Source: Steromphala cineraria
Taxonomy: Eukaryota > Mollusca > Gastropoda > Trochida > Trochidae
Reading direction: 5' to 3'
DNA length: 64,000 nucleotides
NCBI GenBank assembly: GCA_916613615.1
Contig: OU744725.1
Coordinates: forward strand, 59,094,575-59,158,574
Of the stretch, positions 49,168-61,100 are shown one piece after another. The translations under genes and the position numbers were made by a program. Positions within the stretch are counted from its first letter, which is position 1; every line of letters starts with the position of its first letter. The notes beneath the pieces were generated by a model. That model saw nothing but the letters and a program-made list of their open reading frames with translations. It did not search any database and had not been told where the DNA came from.

Positions 49168-52100
49168 GTACATTGTGTTAAATAAATTATCTTAAATGAA
49201 ATAGTACATAACCATTGAGCATAACTTAAGTAGACAGTTATGGGTAAATTTCTCATGCATAAGTGGAACCCTAATACATCTATGTAATTATATAAACTTA
49301 TTATAATTTGATGTCATTTTGCACTATTAGATACATAACCACTTATACATGGGACAGTACAACAACAATTGACAAAATAAAACTGATTAATACTTGTACC
49401 TGTGTATAATCAAACAAACCCACCAATTATGAACTAAATTATTAATTGCTTGTTAGGAAAAAATAAACAAGTTAGAATTAACAAACTTATCTAAATGATT
49501 CAACTTCCATTTATTACCAAACACAAAATCTCAGTTTGAAAATTAATGAAATATGAAAATCTTAAAGATATGACCTACAAAGAACATAATTCTGAAATCT
49601 ATTTGCAATGAAATACTTGCAATAATGAATATCAAATAAGTAACTTCTCTTATATGAAACAAATTTAACTTGTAGGAGTGCCTGTAAAATGTTCTATTTC
49701 GTCATATTTTCAAACTGAGAATTATAAACATGCACATTTGTGAAGCTGTTAACATGCAAACATTTACAAACATAAAATTAACAAATACTTGGTATAGTAA
49801 ATATTTCTTACATCCCCCTGGGTTCATCAAGAAGTAATGAAAGAAGAAACAGAACTCAAATGTTAGAGATAGAGAGTATATAAGAACACTGGAAATATAA
49901 GAAACAATCAAGGTCTCAATATCCAACCTTGCCTGATAAATTCATTTTTGAAAAGTTCAAAAAAGTATAAAGCTACTATAATGAATATACTTTTTATTTA
50001 ACTTTTTCTTATGAAAACTGTCTTACCTTCTAAAATTCCATTCACTTTATTAAATTTGATTAACCTTTACAACAAGTTTCAGGAATTCCAGTTAAACATA
50101 AAGATACTAATAAAAAGTGGAAAGAACTTTCATGACTTAGTAAATATGACTTAGAAAATTAAAAGGAATCTCTTGGCCAGATTGTAATGATATCTCTTTT
50201 TTTCATAAAAAATTAACTTTGGCTAATCTTTTCATGAGACAGCGATGCCGAACATATCTCAATATCTCTACTATATCAAAGTTTCCTGATCTGAATTAGT
50301 AATCCTTTCATGCTTTTAAGGCATTCTGATTAACACAAATTTCAATTCATCCCATATGCACAAGCAATCAATCAGGATTTAAACATCTTCAAACATGTTC
50401 ACCTGCTTTCGTTAAGATGAAATCAAGAACATTAATTCACATGGGCATGAAAGGCAAATAAAAAAGTTTGAAACAAAACCTCATAAAGAAACGTTTAATA
50501 AGATAAATATTTGTTCCAAGAAAAGAGAATAATATTCTATCCAGTACCACTAAAATCTTCATTTAATCAAGAAATTCATCACAGCGACTAAGTAGTCTTC
50601 AAAATGATAACTATAAAACTATCAACTTCTAAAATGTGTGGCATTTAAGATTTTGGAAGCCAAATAAGGACAATTACTTATGGACAGCAATTCCTTCATT
50701 CTAAGATCTTGAAATTAAAATATAGACTCTTACATAGCTTTCAAACATGAAGTTTGACCCAATTTTCCTTGAAAATATCAAAACAATATCTGTCTTGATG
50801 CTTTGAGAGGCAAGACCTTTAGATGTCATATTAATTCCAAGATTCTTAGCTGCTGTGATGTCATGTAGTTCACCTTTACTCAAGAAACAGATATACTCAA
50901 AGTCAGCATATTAACAAAGTACATACAAAAATAAAGAATTAAACATGATTTTAAAAATATTAAAATAAACAAGAATACTGACTGGTCTTCTCTGTCCCTG
51001 GAGTAGGCTGCTGTGAAATAATCAGGAACTTCTGGAAGTCTGTCAGGATCTATATCAAATGGCGTCGGACACTTGGCCCAACAGGAAGTGATATTGTCCA
51101 GCATGTCGTTCTCCTGAAAATCAAAAAATTTTTGTTTTTGAAGAAGAACCAAACTTTATTAATAATGGTAATAAGATTTTCAAAAACTGAAAATATAAAA
51201 TACAAGAAATTTCAGGGTTTTAGACTAAACCAAGCAAATATCATTAATGGTACCGAAGTTTCAAAATATGAAATTATGCAAAAGAGAAAACGCAAAGATG
51301 CCAAGAATAGATAAATTGACTTATCACAAATGATAGAGGGTTTTGAGCAAAAATAAATTCATCAGATTATCAGGCGACAGCATACATTTAAATGGTTATG
51401 ACAGACATAGTGTAAATAATTTGTTTGGAGAACATACGATATAAATATATAACCGAACTTCAACAACAACAACAAAAAATAAGTCACACTCTCTAAATAA
51501 TTTTCATGCATAATTCAAAATTTTCAACATCTAAAATAAGCATGCTGACATCTAAAAATAGAGCCATTGGCTCTGTAGCTCTTCAGACTTCATATCAATT
51601 TTGCTTTATGGTGTGGCAAATGTTTACCCGTCTTTGTAGGGATGACAGGGTCACCAAATCTTTCCAATTTTTAAATCTTAAATCTTAAATTCCTCATTAC
51701 CTAACTAAGGACTCTGTACGCAAGGTTTCAGGTTTTTGGGCCTAATGCTTCTGGTCAAGAAGATGAAAATAGGTTTTAAGAGCATGGCCCCTGTGGCCCT
51801 TTTTAGGGGCCAAAGAGTCACCAAAGCTATACATCATAATCCTCACTAGTCAAGGAGTATGTACACAAAGTTTCAGCTTTCTAGGGTTAATGTTTCTGAA
51901 GAAGATGATAAAGGGTTTTAAGTGTGTGACCCCTGTGGCCCATACTAGGGGCCAAATGGTCACCAAAGCTATAAATTATAATCCTCACTTGTCAAGGTGT
52001 ATACACAAGGTTCCAGCTTTCTGGGTCTAATGCTTCTGAAGAAGAAGATGAAAATAGGTTTTAAGGGCGTGGCCCCTGTGGCCCTTATTAGGGGTCACAG

Positions 52101-55100
52101 AGTCACCAAAGCTATAAATCATAATCCTTAGGAGGGATAGATGGACGGATGCACAGACGCCCAACGCCATGCCTTACCATAAGCCCATGGGGCCTTTCAG
52201 GTCAGATGAGCTAAAAAGACTGAACATGCTGGAAGCCTTCAATAAAGGACAATAATGGGTACTCTTGCTTCAGGTTAACCTAGAAATCATGCTTCTTTAA
52301 AAAACAAACATTTTACTTTCATTTGCAATTTCATCTGACAAATATGCATACTGTTGCCTTTAACTTTTGAAATATAAATCTAAACGTTAACATTCAATCA
52401 TTTTTGTCTGTGTCAAACATCAATGACATCATTGACTTTCATAGAACCCAGAAAATCATCCAATATAAATAACATACTGATGTCTTCTTTCATTTTCATT
52501 CTAGAAGTTGATATGGTGACCAATAAGGAAAATATTTATATGAATAAGTAATTTTTAATTCTTTGAAAGGAATGTTTCGACAAAGACAGCATAATCACAT
52601 AAGAATCTATACCCGAATATAGCTTTCCAAGAATAAAGAAGTTGCTTTTTAAAAAAAATATGTTTTCATTATTGACTTAAATGATATGTTAAAAGAACTT
52701 TGTCCCATTATTCATTCCAGTGATTCTATGTCATCGTTCTATATCACCTCGTTCACCTCATTCCAACCAAAACCGTAGGCGCCGTTACCAAACTATGGTT
52801 CCTGGAAGTGCCAGAGATCATGCTAAGGGTTCTGTCCGACCTGAAGCATTGTGCTTATTGTCCTGAAAGGGATTCTATGACTACTGCCACTAGTGTTCCC
52901 ATCCTTTTCATTCTGCTTGCCATGACTACAGTCCTGCGTAGGAAATCTACTCTTTATTATTTTGTGTAGTTCTATAAAACAAACTGTTAATTTTTTTCCA
53001 TTTTTAGGCCACACAAAATTCATAAGTTGATTTACGATTGATAGTTGGAATAAAATCGAGGCCAAAAAAAGGATGCAAATATGCACTTATCTAAAGCCAA
53101 CTTTAATTGAAGAATGCAAAAAAATATATAGAAATGGATAAAAATAACCCAAAAAATTATTCAGGGGGATTCTAAGCAGAATTTTGTTTTTAAATAGTAA
53201 GAATCAACTTATTAATTTTGTTTGGCCACAAAAGCATTGTATGATCTAGTTTAAAAGGGCAGGTGGAGGTGGCAAACATAAGAAAAGCAACATTTTGGGG
53301 TAACAACTTTGATATTCTTGTTGTTTTGCTGTATGTGCTACTCAATCACTAAGAAAATATGTTTTTCTAATAATATGAACTACTTCAGTGAAACTTCATA
53401 TGGTGCATCGATGAAAAATTGGGGGGGAAGACATTTAGTTATCACAAGAAGACCCAAAGGTTGAATTGGTCTAGATGTCACGATCATCAAAGGCATTCAG
53501 AAATGATTATTGGCAGGACATTGGGTTAGAGGCATTTAAAAGGTCATTTAGAAATGGAAAAATCTTGATACAAAGATATTGAAGAGCATAAATGACTTCA
53601 AAATTAATTCAACTAACATTTTCCTTGTTACAAACATTAACTTTAGTATTTATTTAAGAGGAACTTTTTTAAAAATATATAACCATTATAATCAGTTAAC
53701 TAAACTGGAAGCACAAATAATAGAACCAAATTTCTGAAATAATTTTGCAAATAAGAGCTGAGCCAATTCTTACTTTATTTATTTATACAGTCGCAACAGA
53801 AATAAAGTCCCCTGTTTTACACAATGAATGAAAATAAAATTGTTAGAATGATTTTTTCATGACATTTACTAAGAACTCTTCACCATGCAAATACTCTCTT
53901 AACATGGAAATAACAGCTAAATAACATCAACATCAACTATGTACACTATAATTTCGATGCATGCATATCCCCAACACAAACATTACTTACATCATCATAA
54001 TCCCCTTGGTCCTGTTATAAGGTATATATATGTGATAAATATAAAACATGCTGTGAAAAAAGTGTAAGTAAAAGAAAACAAGAGAAGAAATTACTTATCA
54101 CAATATTTGTAAAATAAACAATGCAAAACCGAACTTTTTAGAATAGAGTACAGATTGATAAAAAAATTACGGGGTTGCATTGTCAAAGATTTGCAATCGT
54201 GACATGACAGAATTATATAATATATATCAAAATTGACAAAGAAGGTTAAATTGGGTAATTAGGTCAGAGAGATTCATTACTATAACCCAAGTTGTAATAC
54301 ATGAATATGCAAGCAAACCTAATTTTCCAAAAAAAAGCCTGTCCACTGTATCGAACATTTGTATCACAATTCCAAAAAAGGCAAGAAATGTCAAGTTTGT
54401 AAAATAGTACTTGATCATCTCAATTGATTAAATACCCTTAGTTAAATTTGATACTCATTTATGTCTAATGTATGGGATTGTTAGATAACAGCCCAAAAGC
54501 TGTGATTATGTCAACATCCACAAAAATAAATCATTTCAAGTTTTTGTTAAATTTTGACAGCTATTCTTGACAATTGACTCAATGTTTTCAAGCTTATTTC
54601 AAGCATTGATAACATGAAAGCTTTATCGTTTTGTATATCGAAGAAACATTCAAAATGTTCATATCACATCAACAGTTATGACACCTATCATAGACTATAT
54701 AACTGTTCTACAGTTGCCATGGCAACACCCACCTGTAACGGCATCTTCATGTTCATTATCTCCGCGTATCTCGTTAGCACCTCCCACGGTGCGTGTACCT
54801 TAACGAACCACAGGTTGTCTTCTTTCAGGAGCTGAATAAATACAGAAACTTCAATTATGGATGATCAAATTAACAATCATAAAATCATAACTGTATCAAC
54901 TTTAATCAATGAACACCTATCAAAAGGTTTTGAATTCATGCGTTACATGCCCATTCCACGAAGAATTTAAATTATTTTTAAATTGAATTAAAAAGGCAGC
55001 ATGCAATTAAGTTAAGGATTGGGAATTAAAATTTTTTCATAAAGTTTAAAAGTTAGTGCAATGAATGGAATATGGTGCCAAAGTTAATCACATACAAATC

Positions 55101-58100
55101 GAGGAAAATTAGTGATTTCAAAACATTCTTAATGCTAAGAAAGTTTTATTTACCAGATGCATCATATCAAAATAACAAAAGTAAGAAGTGACACATATTA
55201 AAAGACGTGTTTTGTTAAACTAACTATAGGTGCTAAAACTAAAGGTAAAACATGCAGTTATCTTGAGAACCAGGAATTACCTAAAGGCCCATTCTCACGT
55301 TACAACTTGTAGTAACAACTTGTGCTGTTCAATATGTAGTAACAACTTGTAATATCAATGTGAGCTGTTCAAAATATAGAAACAAGTTGCCTTGTTCTAC
55401 CAATAATTCAACATGTTAAAAATAACTGTCAATGATTTAAGGATTTCTATCAAGCCCTTGCTAGTCAGAATTATTATGGCTAGTTCAACCTAATAACAAC
55501 AGAAATCAATCTAAAGAATCCTCTGCAAGAAGATGGATAGGGGGAGTGTAAGAACAAAGGATCTGAGCCTTGGTTGGCTAGGTCAAACCGATGCTCGCAG
55601 GGTTCACCACAATTCTTAGCCACAACAGAGTTGCAGGCTTTCTCCCTGTAATAATACCAGCAGCTGTTATATAAGTTTAAAATTGTTGAAGGTGACGTAA
55701 AATCCAAAATCCTCTTCCTCCTTAAGTAACATTATATGATTAAATTCATTCGTAGTAGACCAAACTTAATATTGATAAATTTACCCCCATGGACCTAGAT
55801 CAAATACTTATAAACTTTGAAATGACCGATGAAAATTAAAATGGTGGGTCTACGGAACACAATGTTGTTTTGTGTTACAATTTGAGTTATTGAGGGACAA
55901 AAATGAAACTGCTTAAACTCACGAGATCTTGTGGTAGAGGTCGAGACCCTGAACTCAGCAGGTCATCTAAGTAGATTCATAACTTTCTAAACATTAAAGG
56001 GGGCTGACCACATCTTCATAGTCAAACAAGTGTAACTTAGTCTTAAGAAAATCTTTAAGGGAACAGAGGAAATGTGCCTTTGTTGTTACTACAAGTGGAA
56101 CGTGAGTCAAAACTAACTAAACCATTACCCATTGCACTCATTAGTGAACCAACATTGAGTGACGACCGATCCAGAAGGTGGAAGTCTTGAACCACATCCT
56201 AACCCATCCACACGAATCATAGTTATTTATAAACCTTGACATCAGTAACATTGATCAGAATCATAATGTAACTTGATTAATGAATCTAAAATGTTGAATT
56301 TGTTTTGCCACTCAGCATGAATATTTCTCACTTTTTTTTACACAACTAATTTTGTAGTATATCTTTGTGTTTATCTTTGTTTGCATTTTTATGTGTTAAT
56401 TGTGAACCTCAAGAAATTACAAAAATGTTTCATCTCTCAAAATTAATAAATGTTCAGAATGAATATTGAATTGCTTGACAATGAAGTTGTAAATTCTTCT
56501 ATATCTCATCTTTCATCCTTAATCATTAATCTAAGCAAGAAATATTTATTTTAAAAAAAACCACTAAATTTTTAAATAAGATAAATTTTCTCTGTCCTCC
56601 TTTGCTTCTGGATGGACTAAATAAGGAACAGCCCTTTGGTCTTTAAAATGCTCTTTTGGTAGATATGTAATAAATGTTAGTTATACACATCATGAAGCTA
56701 AATATCAGTAAATACCTTTTGTTATATACGATAAATAAGAGAATAATACATTTTATATTTCATGCAAAAGAATTGTTCTTTTTGATAGTATGGACAAAAG
56801 CTTTTGCATTAAGTTCAACCAAATCTGAAGTTTGATTCAACATCATGATAGCTTTGAAAAATGATGCCCTTTTCTAAGTAATCTAAGCTAATTGTAAGTT
56901 AATGACAGGGTTCCATTCCCTTAAAATGACGATGGATGTTAACCAACAATAAGCCGGAGTTTCTGGGTGACAACTTCTTTATTGAAATTCTTCAAAGGCA
57001 TAAAGAAGTTGTGATAATACAAGACAAATATTATGGATAACAGCTTATTTATTAAAATTAATAAAGAAGTTGTTTTCCATACTATTTGTCTCATATCAAC
57101 TTTATCATTGTAAAGATTCATAATGTTTAGGATGTTTTAAACTCTGTTTCGTGGTTTATTGTAAGCATAAAACACTCTGAAATATTACATTTATGATGTT
57201 CACAAGAAAAAAGCTTTTATCCTTAAAATCATGCTTTTCAATTGTATTCCATTTAAAAGTGACTTCAAATTGAAACTAGTATTGGCTACATTCGAATGGA
57301 AGTGTTTAATGGAGCAGCATGGTTGTTCCACATTTCACTTGCATACCATTTTGTAAAGTTATTCTTAATTGCAACAAGCATTAACCAACTTTAGTTTGTA
57401 AAGTATTCTGATGAACAGGAAGTGAATGATTTAGTTCTGGTATAAAGAAATGGACCAAAAAGAAAAATTTGGGCCAAATTCTTAACATAAGTGATCTAGG
57501 ATTAAATTCAAAAACATTCTTAGTGTTAAGATGGTCATAGGTTATGAAAATACTTATGAGTTTCTTAACACTAAGCTAAGATTTTGGCCCATGTTAAATA
57601 GCTAGCAAATAGTCTTTATACATTTGGGCCATCTGAATTTCCAAGACTAAGGCCGGCATTCCATGTGTCTGTAGTGCGTAATGCGCAATGCGTATAATCA
57701 ACACTAAAATAATAGAAATTAATTTCATGAGAGTGACCGAATGCGTGATACGCACTTACGCAGACCAAATAAGGGCATTTCTTTATGCATAACGCATAAT
57801 GTATCACACGTGTACACACAGAATCAACTTCTACCATTTTAGTGCAAAGTGTAAAATACTCATTACGCATTGATTGTCAAATTGGTTACTCCCGCCACAG
57901 TATTGCGAATACATGGAGTTGGACATCACGCAGCACGGAACACGCTTTTGCACGAAACGTACACATGGAATGCCAGCTTAATCATAAATAAAAAAAACAT
58001 GACATTTTTGGGATAGTAAGGGCTACAATCATATCAAGAATAAGAACCCTGTGTGTTAAAGTGCATGATGTTGTATTAAGTGCAGAAGCATGTATACAAC

Positions 58101-61100
58101 GTGTGAATACTACCACATACTTTCTGGATTTTGGTTCGTTTACCAAGGGGGCTCTGTTTGAAAAATTTCATTAAAAAGAAAAAACTTAAAATAGTTGTCA
58201 TAAGTAGCAACATAAAAGTATAATCTCCATTTTTCATATTGATAAACTAATATTGAGATATTTAACCTTATAGTTATATGACTAAAGCACTGAATTAGTG
58301 TACTTTGATAACAATTTGTTTTGGATAGTAACATATATATATAATATTCATATTGTCAAAATAATTTTTAATTTTTTTTATTAATAATTTTTTATTTTTA
58401 AAAGTTTATAATAATGCATGTGTTCAAGTGTTGTCATATGGTGGGTTATTAGATGAAAAGGAGGCAGTGTATTGAGTTACAATTTCCATAAATGTACTTC
58501 AAAATATTCCTTTAAATGTAGAAATGGTGCTTATGGATTTATCATAAGCAATCTGTTCATGATATATATAAAGGACAGTGTTTGAAACAGCCGTCTGTCT
58601 GTAAAATCAAAACAGTATTTGAGAAGTATGCCCATTTTAATATCTTCATGTTAGGATATTATAGTTCTGCCTAAAATCTGAGGACCTTATGGAAGCTGAA
58701 TTGAGATTGTATGTGTATGGTGACATGATTTGATTTTGCAAAACATATTTACACGACACAATTGACGTTGCAAGACAACATCGCAGTTTCGTGTCAAAGG
58801 GAGCTATGTTTCCATTCCAACGTGTGTTATGCAACTTGAAGCTTTGAATCCATGAACACGGCTCCAAAAATCATATAGACTATTTGATGTAAATGTTGAT
58901 GCATAACCCAGTGAACCAATATAATTACATTGAGCGCAACAAGCTTTGTTTCCATTCCAGCGTGTGTGCCGATACAATGATACAATGAAACACTATGTAA
59001 GCTCTTGGCCCCGTTCATGGATCTAATACTAGACTTGATAGAAGTATCTAATGATTATGATGATGCTTAAAAACAAAGGATCAATCTATTGGGCATCAAG
59101 CATCATTTTGATTCCAGCATCAATACAATGATGCAATGATAAGCTCTAAAATATATTCGTTGAACTAAAATAAGAATATTTTTTCATAATTCTGATGCAA
59201 AAAAATAAAGGATCCATTTTTTGCGCAACAATCGTTGTTGATTTGGGTGTGTGGTAATGAAATGATATGATAAAGAATGTAAGCTTTCAGACCATAAGTG
59301 TTGTTCTTTTAGATTGACAGAAGCTGGGTTGTGTGTTTAAAAGTATATATTTGATGTCATCGTGGTTATTACAAAATCAATGAACAAAGACGCCTTATAA
59401 TCAGGAGGGGAACTTCAATGTTAAACATGGCAAAACCATAACAAAATCTTTCAATATTTCAACAAAAGTAAACAAAAAATGTTGCAAAGTGTACCGAAAA
59501 GAAAAAACCCCAGAAATATTATTTACATTAATATTTGAAAAAACTTAAACAAAAATATTGGATTTTGCGCAAAATAAGAAAAAGTAATTGACATTAAAAG
59601 TTTTTGTGCAACGGTAGAAATTTTCTAGAAAAAGAAAAAACCTATGACGTTTGAAGAAAATGTAAATCGTAGAATAGTAATTAGCGAAAAAAAGGCCATT
59701 TGTCCTCATAGATATGTAACCTTATTGATCAACTAGTTTCAAAGATTTTGTTCTCTTTTCTTTGCCATGTTTAACATAGTACATAAAACAATAACTGAAA
59801 CATGCTCAAAGGGAGATAAGTGCTGTTGGACAGTCCTGATTCTAGGAACAATATACTCACCCCCTAAAAGAATTGTCAAAGGAAATTAAAATAGCTTGTC
59901 AGTAAAATCACAGGGAAACATTGTCAATCACAATAGTCAAGGAACAAAATTAGGGAAAATCATACAAAACTTACAATAACATGATAACAAGTTAACATGT
60001 TACTTAAATCATATATTATTAAAGGAACATTAAAACATCATCAAAATATTAACTTTTAACCATGCAATTTTTTACCATGCACATGCTTTTGAAATGATAT
60101 AATTTCATCACACTTAAACACAGAACTAAATAAAATTAAAATTTATTGGTAGAAAGAAATCAAAATTGTTATGTATTATCTTTAAAAGCATTATTTCTGC
60201 TCACTCATCCTTCCTAAACTACATTCATAGATGTTAATCTATTTGAAAAATTCACAAAATATTAGCTTAGAAATATAAACACAAATCCTATTTGAAGAGC
60301 TCATAAAATATTAGTCTCAAACAATAGAAAATAAAGGACTAATTGAAGCACTCATAAAATATTAGCTTTATAAAAGTTTATTAACAAAATACATACCCTT
60401 TTCTCTTCTATTTCAAGTTCCAAACCCTCAGCTTTCAAATTATCCTCATAGGCCTTTCGCCTCGTTGCTCTCTTGTCCTCATTTGACCCTGAGCCAACTT
60501 TAAAGGCCATAACATAGTCAATCCTCCGTTTGCCATCGTTGAAGAACAGGGACTCCGGATCAGTCTGGAATATTGAAGTAAATATTATTATTATTTTATT
60601 ATTATAAAATATGATCTTGACATACTGCTTTATTCTAATGATCCAATCTTCTAAACTGATGAAAATAAATGCATTTTCTAAAAAATCAAGGTTGCGAATG
60701 GAGTTTTCAAATACAGAATGCATGGAAGTAATTAAGGTTCAAGGCTCAATCTATGAATCAGGACTGACCAAAAACTACTGAAATCAGCTGATCAGCTGAA
60801 AATTCCCATTAATATACACATTTAAGATAAACAAAAGTCATAAAAATATTGATGTGTCAAACTGAAAACATTAAGTTATTGTAAAAGAATTAAAGGCATT
60901 TCTTCAAAAATTCATAAGTTTTTGAAACATGTAAAGTTTCAGTATTTTTAACAACAACAAAAAGGACATACAAACAGAAGCATATGCATGCACATACAAA
61001 AATGTACTGTGTCATGATGAAAACCTCCAAATCGTTTTGTTACGGTGTAACAATTTGCATTATTTTACGTTTGTGAACAACATGAAACATAAAACATCAG

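Larger units (their letters stand above)
47557..50982. other. Anoctamin intron (exon 5 to 6)
   Basis: AT-rich. Around 47640-48320 loosely repeated words (tgcatgcataatcac, gaacactt, gcttctat) form a degenerate repeat. It also holds the MITE at 48490 and the AAT microsatellite. No gene seen. Confidence 0.5.
54832..60396. other. Large anoctamin intron (exon 2 to 3)
   Basis: 5.6 kb, AT-rich. Holds the inverted-end elements at 55290, 57471 and 57648, and a loose duplication near 58800-59020 (tttccattccancgtgtg). No exon with matching phase is seen. Confidence 0.5.

Noticed and set aside
55480..55707. 75-codon minus frame as a lost anoctamin exon
   Set aside because: Its phase and sequence do not fit between exons 2 and 3, which join in frame without it. 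It lies inside a candidate transposon.
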